Shown here piece after piece: positions 33,424 to 44,849 of a stretch of 64,000 nt of DNA. Position 1 is the stretch's first letter. The number at the start of each line of letters is the position of its first letter. The position numbers and the translations under genes were made by a program. The DNA lies in NCBI RefSeq assembly GCF_950295315.1, contig NC_080175.1:71240609-71304608 (forward strand), given 5' to 3'. This DNA is from Erinaceus europaeus (lineage: Eukaryota; Chordata; Mammalia; Eulipotyphla; Erinaceidae). The notes beneath the pieces were generated by a model. That model was not told where the DNA came from, did no database searches, and saw only the letters and a program-made list of their open reading frames with translations.

Positions 33424-33618
33424 TATTAATTTATTGGATAGAGACAGATAGAAACTTATTGGGAAGGGGGTAATAGAGAGGGAGAGACACAGACACCTGC
33501 AGCCCTGCTTCACCACTCATAAAACTTTCCCCCTGCAGGTGGGGACCTGGGATTGAAACTGAGTCCTTATGCACTGTAATGTTAGTGCTTAAGCAGATGT
33601 GCTACCCCCTGACCCTAA
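33424..33618 (-). mobile_element. SINE-A copy
   Basis: Reverse copy: ttattggatagagacagata, cacctgcagccctgcttcac, gggattgaaactgagtcctt, head. The SINE-B above landed at its tail. Confidence 0.83.
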
Positions 33619-33749
33619 AATAAATTGATTCTATTGGTATGTCCAGGAGATAGTTTTGTTAGGCAGCTACCTGCTTGTCACCTTTTTAAAATGCCATAAA
33701 AACTATGACTAAAGCATGTACATTTTCTTTATTCTTTTAAGTTTTTTTA

Positions 33750-34027
33750 TATTCATTTATATTCCCTTTTGTTGCCCTTGTTTTTATTGTTGTAGTTATT
33801 ATTGTTGTTGTTGTTATTGATGTCATCGTTGTTAGATATGACAGAGAGAAATGAAGAGAGAAGGGGAAGAGATGTGGATAGAAAGATAGATACCTGTAGA
33901 CCTGCTTCACCGCCTGTGAAGTGACTCCCCTGCAGGTGGGAACCAGAGGCTCCAACAAGAATCCTTAGGTGGTCCTTGTGCTTTGTGGCACGTGCGCTTA
34001 ACCCGCTGCACTACCGCCCAACTCTCT
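33750..34027 (-). mobile_element. SINE-B copy
   Basis: Reverse copy: ttttgttgcccttgttttta, TTG run, gacctgcttcaccgcctgtg, head ctaccgcccaactc. Confidence 0.87.
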
Positions 34028-34044
34028 CTAACATATTTTAACCT

Positions 34045-34248
34045 TTTTTATTACTACTATTGGATAAAAACAGAGACATATTGAGAGGTACCAGGGAGAT
34101 GCGGAGATGGAAAGAGACAGAGATACCCGCAGCACTGCTTCACCACTCATGAAACTTTTTCCCTGCAGGTGGGGACCAGGGGCTTGAACCCAGGCCTTTG
34201 CACTCTGTAATGTGTGTGCTTAACCAGGAGCATCAACACCTGGCCTCC
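34045..34248 (-). mobile_element. SINE-A copy
   Basis: Reverse copy: attactactattggataaa, cagcactgcttcaccactca, cttgaacccaggcctttg, head caacacctggcc. Confidence 0.83.
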
Positions 34249-34308
34249 TCTCTTCCTCTTTTTCATATGCATTAATTAGAATATGCATCATTTAAAATAG
34301 AGTATTTC

Positions 34309-34545
34309 GTGGGCTAAGCACATGTGGCGCAAAGCGCAAGGACCTGCTTAAGGATCCTGATTGAGCCCTGGGCTTCCCACTTGCAGGGGAGTCACTTCAC
34401 AGGTGGTGAAGCAGGTCTATCCTTCTCTCCCCTCTCTGTCTTCCCCTCCTATCTCCATTTCTCTCTGTCCTATCCAACAATGACAATAACAACAATAATA
34501 AACAACAAAGGCAACAAAAGGGAAAATAATTTTAAAAATTTTACA
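34309..34545 (+). mobile_element. SINE-B copy, slightly head-truncated
   Basis: Starts at gtgggctaagcacatgtgg and runs through gaagcaggtctatccttctc to a CAA-rich tail. Confidence 0.83.
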
Positions 34546-34549
34546 AAAA

Positions 34550-35125
34550 AATTATAGTAATTTGAAAAACTATAACAGCAAACTTTTTAATTTCAAGTAT
34601 TGTTCCATTTTCAGTTTTACCTTTCCCTATGAGCATATTCTCTGTGTGTTCTGTTTGATGACATGCCTTCTATTAAGTGTATTTCAGTCTCTATATATTT
34701 AATATATTTTTACCCTATCCTGTCATAAATCCTTTCTTTGATGAACTGAATCCAGAGATTAACAATTGAGAAAATCAAACATAATTTTTAATGAAATCTT
34801 GATGTCATAACAAAGAGATCAATTTTTGTTATAACAAGTGTCTTCCTGTGTGTCTGTGCCATATTTCGTTCACCAAAGACTTGTTTGTAAGAACAGGTGT
34901 TAAAAGTGTGACATGGGTAAACTTCATAGCTATTCAATGAGTGCTTTGTACATAGTATCTTTAAAAACTGCCAATACTTGTTAAGTACTATTTCATGTGC
35001 TATATAATGTATTCTTGGTTTCATGCATGCTGCTAATTTTTCAGCTTATAAATGTTGTATCGATTATAACAACCATTCCATGAGATGAATCTTGTATAAG
35101 TCCCCTGTATAGTAGTTAAGAAAAT
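34550..35125. other. AT-rich sequence, no feature seen
   Basis: No gene or repeat recognised. Confidence 0.45.
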
Positions 35126-35127
35126 AG

Positions 35128-35382
35128 GAGGCTGGGCGTTGGTGCACCTGGTTCAGTGCACATAGTACAAAGTGCAAGGACCTGCACAAGGATCCATGTT
35201 CGAGCCCCCATTTCCCAACTGCAGGTGACTTTCTTTTTACCTCTTTGCCTCTCCCTTATCTCTCAATATCTTTCTTTCCTATCCCATAAAATAGGAGAGG
35301 AAAAAAAGGCCGACAGGAGTATATTTGTAGTGCTGGAGCCATGTTCCAGCAATAACCCTGGAGGCAAAAAAAAAAAAAAAAT
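35128..35382 (+). mobile_element. SINE copy with 3' extension but no CAA part
   Basis: Head aggctgggcgttggtgcacc, B box tgttcgagccc, short CT-rich part, then the 3' extension ending caataaccctggaggc and an A run. Confidence 0.82.
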
Positions 35383-35384
35383 GA

Positions 35385-35778
35385 AGCTAGTAAAGATTAA
35401 GATTATAGAGCTAAGAAGCAAGTTAAGTAGAATAAACAAAATCTAAAATTGACCTTAACAAGTTTTCTGCTTCAATCAGCTACTTCTAGGTAAACCTATT
35501 TTCTGGCTTCAATTAGTGTGAAATGACAATTATGCTTAAGTTGTAAACAAGTCTTGTTTTAACAGAAGGGAGTTACATTTGAAAGTCTTCATGTAGGATT
35601 TAAAATGCTCTTTATTGGTTCTATGTTATTGACAATTAAGGTGGTGTGGATCTTATTCATACTCAACTACCAGGAGGGACTATTCAGCACAGTGGATTTA
35701 TGCTGGCTTCTATTCCACAGCAACTCTGTGCTGCTTTACTATGTCTGGTAAGGTTGTAAGATAGTCTTATAAGGATTT
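35385..35778. other. sequence without recognisable feature
   Basis: No gene or repeat recognised. Confidence 0.4.
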
Positions 35779-35781
35779 TTT

Positions 35782-36218
35782 TTATTATTAGTGATTTTAT
35801 AATGATCAATAAAATTGTGGGATAAAAAGGGTAAAATTCCATATAATTCCCAGCACTAGAGTTCTGTATCTCATCCCCACCATTGGAAGTTTCCCTATTT
35901 TTTTTTTTTCCTTCTGGGAGTAAGGACCAAAGATTGTTATGGGATGAAAAAGGTGGAAGGTCTGGCTTCTGTAAATTGCTTCTCCACTGGACATGGGTGT
36001 TGAGAGGTTATTCCATACTCCCAGGCTGTCTCTATCTTTCCCTAGTGGGGTAGGTGAGGTTCCAGGACACAGAAGTAAGGTCATCTGCCCAGTGAAGGCA
36101 TGTTGGCATCATGGTAGCATCTGCAAGCTGGTGACTGAAAAGCATGAAGATATAAAGCAGGACAGTTTGTTTAATAATCAGAACCTAAAAAGTAAAGTTA
36201 AGCCTTGACAATGACACA
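35782..36218 (-). mobile_element. HCR copy, 5'-truncated
   Basis: Antisense L1-like terminus (gtgattttataatgatcaat) on the left and HCR body with ctgggagtaaggaccaaaga. It ends near aaagttaagccttgac. Confidence 0.75.
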
Positions 36219-36219
36219 C

Positions 36220-36760
36220 AGAAAAGGAGAGAGGGAGAGAAAGAAAAAAAGGATATAATAAACAATATAGAGATTTGAACTGTTTTTTAATTTTGTGGTG
36301 GGTTGTGCAATATTATATTTTATTTTTCCTGATGACTTTTGTAGGCACTGATGCCTGCATTTGCAATTACTGTGTCAGCAGGATTGGGAAGGGGAAGGGC
36401 AATGTCTAGCTGCTTTTGTGAATTGTTAGATGGGGATTGTATCTAAGCTTTGTGGCAGAATCAATATCATTCCTCTCTGGGGACCTATGTCTGATATTCA
36501 GCAATGGAAACATACTCAGTGTTCACAACATAGTTGGTCTTAATCTTGAAGGGCAAGGGAGTACTCTTGATCTTTTGTATGTACCTATAGTCAGTGTTAG
36601 GAGGTATGAAAAGTCATCTTTAAAATTCTGATAATTTTAAACCAGTTTCTAAGCAAGCATTGAAAAGTGAAGATATATGTGCATAGGGTGAGAAAAACAC
36701 CACACATTTTGTTCAGAAATTGACACTTGGGGCTAGCCCCTTAAACAGTAAAATGTATTT
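36220..36760. other. sequence without recognisable feature
   Basis: No gene or repeat recognised. Confidence 0.4.
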
Positions 36761-36763
36761 AAA

Positions 36764-36905
36764 AGAAGAAGGAGAAGGAGGAGGAAGAGGAGGGGAAGAA
36801 GCAGAAGGAGAAAGAGGAGAAGAAGGAGAAGGAGAAGAAGAGGAAAAGGAAGAGGAAGAAGAAGATGATGATGACGAAGAAGAAGAAGAAGAAGGAGAAG
36901 AGGGA
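36764..36905. repeat. polypurine GAA/GGA tract
   Basis: About 140 bp of nearly pure purine with mixed gaa, gga and gaag units and a gatgatgat patch, directly before a SINE head. Open frames on both strands here come from the repeat. Confidence 0.93.
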
Positions 36906-37098
36906 TAGTGGGCTGCGGCACACTTTCCAGTGCACAAGGACACAAGTTCAAGCCTTCAGTACCCACCTTCAGGAGGGAAGACTCATGAGTTGTGAAATAG
37001 TGTTGCAGGTGTCTGTCTGTCTCCCTCTCAGTCTCCTCTTCTCTCTAGACTTCTTTCTGACTCAGTCTGAAATAACTAATAATAAAAAAAGAAAGAAG
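36906..37098 (+). mobile_element. SINE-A copy
   Basis: Forward copy: tagtgggctgcggcacac, acacaagttcaagccttc, agtgttgcaggtgtctgtct and the A-rich tail at about 37,078. Confidence 0.75.
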
Positions 37099-37199
37099 AT
37101 AAATGATACATCAAATAGTGATGTGGAAATAGATGAATTAAAATAAATAATGATACATAATATAAAGACTTTTAGTAACAACCTAGATCCAAAAATCTC

Positions 37200-37386
37200 T
37201 GAACTTTAAAAAAGACATGGGTTGACACATGGGTACAATTTCTCATCTCCCTGTAAATCGTGCAACAGGTCTCAAGATTCTCTCTTCCCCTTTCCTCCCT
37301 CTCTTTCCCCATAGTCCTTTGCTTTGGTGTAATACCCAGCACCCAGTCCAAATTTCACTTTGTGATTTCCCTTTCTTTTTCCCAAT
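37200..37386 (-). mobile_element. LINE-1 3' UTR fragment
   Basis: Antisense L1 terminus: gttgacacatgggtacaatt, then tttggtgtaatacccagcac and cccagtccaaatttcacttt. Confidence 0.65.
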
Positions 37387-37387
37387 A

Positions 37388-37448
37388 AAACCCTGGTCCT
37401 TGTGCATGGTAATGTGCACATTTCTACCAGCATACCACTGACCAGTCC
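37388..37448 (-). mobile_element. SINE-A head fragment
   Basis: ccctggtccttgtgcatggt followed by a degraded head in reverse; the rest of the SINE is missing. Confidence 0.6.
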
Positions 37449-37689
37449 CTTTTCAATAATTCTCTATTTATTATTATCCATCAAAGTATGGAGGTAGATT
37501 TTTTTAACTATAAATATGTACATAAAATACTATGGTATTATATACTGCTGTGCTAAGATTATATTAAAACAAGATTGATTATTTTGTTATATCACAAATC
37601 ATTTAGCATAAAAATGAAAAGTTGTGTTATACAAATAACACTATACATAAATTTAATGAATTTAGTTTAGAAAGCGTAAATATTGAGTT

Positions 37690-38815
37690 TCCATGATTTC
37701 CCCATAGGAAGAAAATGGTTGATTTAAAATTAAGGACAGAGCGAAGTTGAAACATTCAACTCTCTAAAAAATAGCTAATTCTCAATGATATGAATCCAAT
37801 TACAAACAAGACTAGAGCAAAAATAGACCAATTGGACTACATCAAATTATAAAGCTAATGCACAGTGAAAGAAACCACTACCCAAACAGACCCCCTACAG
37901 AATGGGAGATCGTTACATGCCATACATCAGGTAAGAGGCTAATAACCAGAATATATAGAGCTCAGCAAGCCCAGCAACAACAACAAAAACAAAAAACAAA
38001 CAAATGATCCTATTCAAAAATGAGGAGAGGATATGAACAGAATATTCACCACAGAAGAGATTCAAAAAGACAACAAGCATATGAAAAAAATGTTCCAAGT
38101 CATTGATTGTCAGAGAAATGCAAATAAAGACAACAATGAGATACCATTCTTTACTCCTGTGAGAATGTCATACTCATCAGAAAAGGTAGCAGCAACAAAT
38201 GTTGGGGAGGTTGTGGGGACAAAGGAATCCTTCTGCACTGCTGGTGACAATGTAAATCAGTTCAACCCCTGTGGAGAGCAGTCTGAAGAACTGAAGGCTA
38301 GAAATGGACCTACCCTATGACCATGCACTTCCTCTGTTGTTGGACACCTGGGTTCCTTCCAGGTTTTGGCAACTACAAATTGTGCTTGCACCAAAGGAAA
38401 AAGACTCTGGGGTCAGTAGGGGAGGGTTCAGGTCCTGGATCATGATGGCAGAGGTGGACCTAGTGGGTATTGAATTGTTATGTGGAAAACTGAGAAAGGT
38501 TACAGATGTACAAACTATTGTATTTTTTTATTGTTGTAGTTATTATTGTTGTTGATGTCGTTGTTGTTGGATAGAACAGAGAGAAATGGGCAGAAGAGGG
38601 GAAGACAGAGAGGGGGAGAGAAAGATAGACACCCACAGACCTTCACCACCTGTGAAGCGACTTCCCTGTAGGTGGGGAGCCAGGGGCTTCTACTCCAGTC
38701 CTTGTGCTTTGCGCCACCTGCGCTTAACCCACTGTGTTAACGCCCGACTCCCACAAACTATTGTATTTTACTGTTAACTGTAAACCACTAATTGCCCGAT
38801 AAAGAAAAATTAAAA
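37690..38815 (+). mobile_element. LINE-1 3' end with internal deletion and small inversion, split by a SINE
   Basis: Forward L1: agactagagcaaaaatagac, ORF2 end with agagattcaaaaagacaaca, agaaatgcaaataaagacaa, then the 3' UTR. Compared with the uninterrupted copy at 2.1-2.7 kb, about 360 bp is missing after 38,330. A ~52-bp piece from that span (38,334-38,386, gttggacacctgggttcctt) is present in reverse. The 3' end resumes at gcaccaaagg and ends at about 38,815. A SINE-B sits at 38,527-38,752. Confidence 0.85.
38527..38752 (-). mobile_element. SINE-B copy nested in L1
   Basis: Reverse copy with TTG-rich part, gaagacagagagggggagag and head cgcccgactccc. The 17-bp duplication acaaactattgtatttt lies at 38,510-38,526 and 38,753-38,769. 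Confidence 0.92.
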
Positions 38816-38819
38816 AATA

Positions 38820-39385
38820 AAAACAGATAATTCTAGTGGAAAATTAGGAACCTGCTTCGATCAAAATAAAATGCACAGAACAGCTAACTATCACATTTCA
38901 TACTCCGAGATTTCAAAAAAAAAAACAAAAAAAAACACATGCAGCTGTGTGTGTGTTTTTTTTTTTTTTGTTATATATTGTTGTGTAACAAATTAGGCCA
39001 AACATTTGCAGTTTAAAGCAATGATGATAGACTGTTTCTCATAAATGTTTGAGTTGGATATACATTGGTTTGGGTGATTATACTGGTGATCACACCTGAG
39101 GTGATTCTTTACCTGTAGATGTCTGGTGGCTTGTTTATGGCCGAAAATCTAAATCTCACTAAGTATCTCAAGTTTTGCTACTGGCTGTTGACTGCTCTCT
39201 CTTTCTAAAGAAAGTCACCAACTGGGAGTCTAACCATTATGTGGAAAACAGCATTCTACTAGGACAAGGGTGGAGTTGGGGGTGTAGCGATCTAGAAATC
39301 TGATGATAAACAAGACTGATAGATGGGGAGACATACATTAGATAACTCTTCAGTTAAAATGACCACGGAATTGTCAGAAGCAGCT
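38820..39385. other. sequence without recognisable feature
   Basis: Contains an A-rich/T-rich pair near 38,916-38,970; no gene or repeat recognised. Confidence 0.4.
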
Positions 39386-39394
39386 TTTGGTGGA

Positions 39395-39677
39395 AGTCAA
39401 GCAGTAGTACAGCGGGTTAAGCGCAGATGGCACCAAAAGCAAGTACTGGCTTAAGGATCTGGATTTGAGCCTTAGGCTCCCTCCCCACCTTCAGAGGAGT
39501 CTCTTCATAGGCAGTAAAGCAGGTTGCAGGTGTTTATCTTTCTATCCCCTTCTTTGTCTTCCCCTCCTCTCTACATTTCTCTCTGTCCTATCCAACAACG
39601 ACATCAATAACAACAATAACTACAACAATAAAAAAAACAAGGGCAACAAAAGGGAAAAAATAGATATTTAAAAAAAA
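39395..39677 (+). mobile_element. SINE-B copy
   Basis: Forward copy: aagcagtagtacagcgggtt, degraded B box atttgagcc, CAA-rich tail. agaagcagctttt and agaagcaatttt flank it. Confidence 0.85.
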
Positions 39678-39679
39678 GA

Positions 39680-40215
39680 AGCAATTTTAGGATCAGCAAA
39701 ATTCTTCATCCAGGAGTATGCTTCCTTTGCTAAGTAAACTACTCAGACCAGAGCCCCCACTGCACTGGGGGGGGGGGATTATTTATTTATTTATTTGCTC
39801 TGTGATGTTTTTCCCTCTATTTGTGTCTCTGCTCTGTCTCCACCTGAGTGGTAAAGTCCAAGTAACAACAATAGCAAAAATAAAAGCAAACAAACATCTG
39901 TAGTTTGTCCTAGTAGTGTAGGGAGACAGTGTGAGAACTCGGTCTACTACCAGGGAGAGGGATTTCAGTTGGTGGTGAGGATGGGGTGCTGATGCCTAGC
40001 AGAGGGAGCTAAGAAACTGCATATATGTGACAACTGTTTTGGAAATAATCATTCCCTCAATAAAGTGACTAAATAAATAATAATGAGGTTCTGAATCAGT
40101 GTCATCTTTGATGCCATCCAGCATTCCCTCCAATCTGCTAGTGGGTTTACCTGGAAATTCTGACTGTCACATTATGTCTGTCTTCATAAGACGTAAATAT
40201 CCCACCATTTTTGTC
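39680..40215. other. sequence without recognised gene, possible old SINE
   Basis: A (ttat)n run at about 39,779-39,796 follows a G10 run. The part near 39,930-40,075 ends in a short A-rich tail and may be an old retroposon end. Confidence 0.35.
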
Positions 40216-40228
40216 ATGTGATTTTTTT

Positions 40229-41389
40229 TTTAATTTAAGAAAGGATTAATTAACAAAACCATAGGGTAGGAGGGGTATAACTCCACACAATTCCCAACAC
40301 CCAAATCTCCATAACCCACCCCCTCCCATGATAGCTTTCCCATTCTCTATCCCTCTGGGAGCATGGACCCAGGGTCATTGAGGGTTGCAGAAGGTAGAAG
40401 GACAGGCTTCTGTAATTGCTTCCCCGCTGAACATGGGCGTTGACTGGTCTGTCCATACTCCCAGTCTGCCTCTTTCTTTCCCTCTCTCTGTGGGGAAGCT
40501 GAGCTCCAGGCCACATTGGTGGGGTCTTCAATCCAGGGAAGCCTGGCCAGCATCCTGGTGGCATCTGGAACCTGGTGATTGAAAAGAGAGTTAACATACA
40601 AAGCCAAACAAATTGTTGAGCAATCATGGACCCAAAGCTTGGAATAGTGGAGAGGAAGTATTAGGGAGGTACTCACTGCAAACTCTAGTGTACTTCTGCT
40701 TTCAGGTATATATTTTGCAGTAGTTTATGGATACGTGTGAACATATGCTCTCTCTCACAGAAACTGGTGTATATCTAGGTTTTGGGACTTTGTTAGAAAG
40801 TGAACCACCTGAGATGAAATTAGAGTGTACTATAAAAGGAAAGGTCTCACCGGAGTAATGAAGCTGAAGGGTTGTCATTCCACACTTTAAGTCTCTGGAC
40901 ACAGTCTGAGGTGAAGCATGTTGAGGTGGCAATCGTTGCGTTGGTTAGGTTGTGATTGGCGGATGCAATATTATTTGGTATGGATTGGGAGAGGCATACT
41001 GGAAAGTGGGCCCTACCCAAGGGTTCCAGGACTGGGGGAAGTAGGGGCTCTATAGTGGAGATGTGAGGTTCCTGCTGTCTTAGGGTTCAAAAAGACAATG
41101 GATAGTTAATGTTATCATCACATTATTTGGTAATTGGGTTAACTTTGAAAAGTCCTTTTGTTATGGTTTGCTGTACAGTACCTAGTATCTTGTATATAGC
41201 TGTGCTATTGGAAGCTTCTAATCTACTTGGTCTAGGCTTTTGAGAGAGTCCGCATATCAAATACACAGCCTATATATTAAAAAGATTCAGTTTGTGTTTT
41301 GAGAAACTTTGAGACATACAATTGATTTTCCCCCTCTCATATTAATTAACTACTGATTTATATGTCTACATTTTGCTAGGAGTGTACAC
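40229..41389 (-). mobile_element. HCR copy bounded by an 11-bp duplication
   Basis: gtgattttttt lies at 40,218-40,228 and 41,390-41,400. The A-tail and L1-like 3' end are on the left, the body is in reverse, and the 5' end reaches the segment with gagagagtccgcatatcaaa at about 41,240 and the L1-like antisense piece to 41,389. It has the same order as the 12.3-kb copy and serves as reference for the inverted 21-kb copy. Confidence 0.86.
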
Positions 41390-41474
41390 GTGATTTTTTT
41401 ACTGGTGATACTCTAGACTTAATGATAGCTTTGTTATACTTGAATTTTTTATTATATATATGTATTTTTTTTGT

Positions 41475-41605
41475 TATTTTTTTTTTAACCAGAGCACTGC
41501 TCAGCTCTGGCTTATGGTAGTACAGGGGATTGAACCTGGGACTTTGAAATCTCAGACAAGACAGTCTCTTTCTATAACCATTATGCTTTCGATCACTGCA
41601 CTATT
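41475..41605 (-). mobile_element. SINE-D copy
   Basis: Reverse order: taaccagagcactgctcagc, tctggcttatggtagtacag, gattgaacctgggactttg, aaccattatgctttc. The same order recurs at 54.65 and 55.39 kb. Confidence 0.7.
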
Positions 41606-41802
41606 ATTTTAATTTATTATTAGATAGAGAAAATTGAGGGGGAAGGGGGGAAGATAGAGATGAAGAGAAAGACCTGCAACAGTGCTTCACCACTCACAAA
41701 GCTCTCCTCCTGCAAGTGGGGGCCGGGGGCTCGAACCTGGGTCTTTTTGCATTGTAACATGTGTGGTGAACCAGGTACAAAACCACCCAACCCCACATTG
41801 TC
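41606..41802 (-). mobile_element. SINE-A copy
   Basis: Reverse copy: ttattattagatagagaaaa, cagtgcttcaccactcacaa, gctcgaacctgggtc, head accacccaacccc. Confidence 0.85.
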
Positions 41803-41973
41803 ATATTTTTAAAAATATAAATCACTTAAGGAAGTTTAAGAAGATAAAAGAATAATTTGCATAACCAAACCCAGATGATCAGATTCATACTATAATGATC
41901 TGCATAAAATCCCCATTCATTGAAAAAAAAAAAAAGCACTAGTATACTCATAGGCCCTTTGGAATATAACTAA

Positions 41974-43076
41974 GAGGTGTAGCCAAGATGGCGACTTGGA
42001 AACAATAGCTGCCTTGAGCTCCAAACAGAAGCAGCTTACAACCTGGGATTCTCTGGATAGGGCAGGAGATTGGGCTGTATATAGGTGGATGAACAAGTGG
42101 TGGTCAGGGTGACACCAAAAAAGAGTCCTATAACCCGCTCTTGGGCTGGCAAACAGAGGCCAAAAGGACAAACAAAAGAAAATCTTTTTGGCTTGATTAT
42201 TTCTGAACTCACTTCTCCTCCCCACCTCAGAAACAGAGCCCAGGGGCTGGGCAGCCACTAGTAGTAGTTTTCCCACTGAACTATTTTCTTTACCAAGATT
42301 CCTGGCTCACCAGGAGTATCATTCCAAGCCTTTTTCTTTTTGTTTTCCTCCACTTTTTTTTTAGGTGGCTGGAGCTCTATTTGAGTGACAAAATACCTGA
42401 CCAATCAGAGCCTCAGCACTGTCTGAGAAAGTCTACTTGGAGGTTTGGATTTTTTTTTTTTTTGTTACTTATTATAATTACCTGTCTTTGCTCAGGCTAC
42501 CTGCAGCTAATCCAGAACAGTTCAAGCAGCATACTGAGTGTTAGGGTTTTTACTCTATTTTATTTTATTATTATTACTATTACTACTATTACTATTACTA
42601 TATACATGTGTCCCTTTTCCCTCCTCCTTCTTCAGGTTGTCAAAATTAACTGTTGCTTTTTGTCATCATTCAATAAGTGACTGGGTGTCCTATCCATTGG
42701 GAGAGGAATGCATTTCTCTCCCTCTTCCCTCCCTTTTCCTTTTTCTATCCTACTAGCTAATTAAAAAAAAAAAACTCCTTTCACTGCTTTTTTTTTTTTT
42801 TTTTGTTCTTTGTCTTTGCTTCCTTCTTTTGATTTCTGAATTTATTTATACTCATTTGGGAACAATTTTGTGGAAGAAATCTGACTTGGTGTGGACTCTG
42901 TGTGTGTGCATATCTCTCCTTTCTACTTCCCTTTCTCCTCTTGCTATCCCTAGAATTTACAGTGGACAGTAGATTTGCATAATTATCTATTCTTGCTTTC
43001 TCTTTTTTCATTTCTCTTTTTTCTTTTGGTTTTGGTTGTTATTTTTTCTTAGACTGGTGGTACTGTTTTGCTGTTG
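41974..43076 (+). mobile_element. orphan L1 5' UTR insertion, 1.1 kb, no poly(A) tail
   Basis: A 15-bp duplication, ttggaatataactaa, at 41,959-41,973 and 43,077-43,091 flanks it; uninterrupted HCR copies have it once. It begins gaggtgtagccaagatggcg, like the 5' end of mammalian L1, where a YY1 site sits in the first bases. The rest is T-rich without open reading frame and ends tggtactgttttgctg with no A-tail in either orientation. I infer an L1 5' UTR cut off before ORF1. An LTR is unlikely (no TG...CA). Confidence 0.68.
41983..41995 (+). promoter_or_regulatory. YY1-type motif at L1 5' end
   Basis: ccaagatggcgac matches the YY1 core (aagatggc) about 10 bp from the start of the L1 5' UTR piece. 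In primate L1 the equivalent site sets the transcription start. Confidence 0.6.
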
Positions 43077-43708
43077 TTGGAATATAACTAAAATAGGCCT
43101 ACTATCTACAAAATGGAGACTCCCCAACTCTTCATCTGAACTATTCCAGTCTATAGGTTCATTATTAGTCAAAAATTTGTTTGGCTTTATTTGTTTAACT
43201 TATTTGTTTTTGAGCCACCAGGTTCCAGATGCTAACATGATGCCAGCCGGAATTCCCTGGGCAGACGACCCCACTAATGTGTCCTAGGAAGCTTTGCTTC
43301 CCTAGTTCTCTGCCCCACTAGGGAAAGAGAGAGACAGGCTGGGAGTGTGGATCGACCTGTCAATGCCCATGTTCAGTGGGGAAGCAATTACAGAAGCCAG
43401 ACCTTCCATCTTCTGCACCCCATAATGACCCTGGGTCCATTCTTGCAGAGGGATAAAGAACAGGAAAACTATCAGGGCATGGGATAGCTTAGGGAGTTCT
43501 GGTGGTGGGAATTGTGTGGAGTTGTACCCTTTTTATCCTATGGTTTTTGTCAGTGTTTCCTTTTTATAAATAAAAATTGAAAAATAAATCCCCATTCATT
43601 CAAATTCTTGATTCTAGAAATTCAGAAGTGGATATTTTCTTCCCTTGAAGCCTCTTTGAGACCGTTTTTATAGGTTTTGTATACAGTCTAATTAACTGTG
43701 CTTCAATT

Positions 43709-43926
43709 GGCCAGGTGGTACACCTGATTAAGTGCATGTATTATCATGCAGAAGGACCCAGGTTCAAACCCCTGGTCCCCACCTGCAGGGGAAAAGCTTC
43801 ATGGGTATTGAAGGAAAGCTGCAGTTGTCTCTCTGTTTTTCTTTCCTCATTCTCCTCCCATGCCTGTCAATTTCTATCTGTTCTATCAGATTAAATAGTT
43901 TTTAAATAAAAATAAATAAATAAACA
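43709..43926 (+). mobile_element. SINE-A copy
   Basis: Forward copy: ggccaggtggtacacctgat, caggttcaaacccctggtc, gaaggaaagctgcagttgtc, tail aaaataaataaataaac. Confidence 0.87.
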
Positions 43927-43927
43927 A

Positions 43928-44530
43928 ATGGTTTTCAAATTTTTCTTCCTTAAAAGAATATGTGCCTTTAATCCTTTTAAAAAAATGTGTGTTACAATGT
44001 TTTAACCTGAATCTTTTTCAAACTCAGAATCTGTTTATTTGTCATGAGAAATACCTGACCTGAGCTTTGCAAGTGGTCTTTAAAAATTCAATTAACTTTC
44101 TTTAATGTGTTTCATGCATTTATAGCTTCAAAGAGCCACATTTCAACAAATTAATTTTGGTGATGGTCTTTTCAGCTCTTATTTCTAGGAATGATAAAAA
44201 GTCAATTTCAACTCAGTTGGATTTTGTATGTTTCAGAGAATGTTTTATTCTTAAAACTAAGAAAATAATGCATACATAGCCATACTCTAAGTGAAGATAA
44301 GCAAATGAAATAGATTTAAAATCTTATGCTGTATTGTGATTTAGTAATGCAGACATATTACTTCTCTCTCACTTAGTTCTATTTTTAACTCTTAGTATTT
44401 GATAAATACCATGTCCTAGTAGTAAGAATTAACAAGACTCTTTTGTTTCTTGTGTGTTGATTATTAGAGTGATTATTGGGGATTGAGCTTCTAGACTGCA
44501 TATTTTACCACTCTAGAATCGGTTTTAAAA
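43928..44530. other. AT-rich sequence, no feature seen
   Basis: No gene or repeat recognised. Confidence 0.45.
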
Positions 44531-44534
44531 TGAC

Positions 44535-44745
44535 GCAGCAGGGGTTCTATGGTGTCACAGGTGTTTGAGCACACACGTTACGTTACTATGCACAAGAGCC
44601 TGGGTTCAGTCCCCTGGCCCCACCAGCAAGAAGGAAACTTCACAAGTGGTGAAATGGTGCTGTAAGTGTTTCTCTTTCCTCTCTATGTCTCCATTCCCTT
44701 CTCAGTTTTACTCTTCCCTATCAACTTTAAATAAATAAACATTTC
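44535..44745 (+). mobile_element. SINE-A copy, diverged
   Basis: ctatggtgtcacaggtgttt, cctgggttcagtcccctgg, gaaatggtgctgtaagtgtt, tail tttaaataaataaac. Confidence 0.78.
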
Positions 44746-44849
44746 TAAAAGACTCAACACAAATCTTTCCATTCACTGTTCTGTTTCTATCACAAACTTA
44801 GCATTTCACTTATGGTTATAGACATTCAATTTTATTTGGGGATGGAGAA

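Larger units (their letters stand above)
41922..43585 (+). mobile_element. HCR copy carrying a nested L1 5' UTR
   Basis: A 15-bp duplication, aaatccccattcatt, at 41,907-41,921 and 43,586-43,600 bounds it. HCR sequence runs from about 41,936 to 41,973 and from 43,077 to 43,585, ending ggtggtgggaattgtgtgg plus an A-rich tail. Between them lies a separate insertion (next entry). A run gaaaaaaaaaaaaagc at its 5' end is unexplained. Confidence 0.88.

Noticed and set aside
33021..33473. 150-codon open frame
   Set aside because: Runs through a SINE-B copy; the translated head and B box appear in many other frames in the window.
36713..36966. Glu/Gly-rich and Ser/Leu-rich open frames
   Set aside because: Produced by the GAA/GGA tract in every frame.
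41474..41610. Second solo LTR
   Set aside because: It matches the SINE-D order found elsewhere and lacks TG...CA ends and a duplication.
42538..42756. Leucine-rich open frame in the L1 5' UTR piece
   Set aside because: Arises from ATT/ACT repeats and T-rich sequence; not ORF1.
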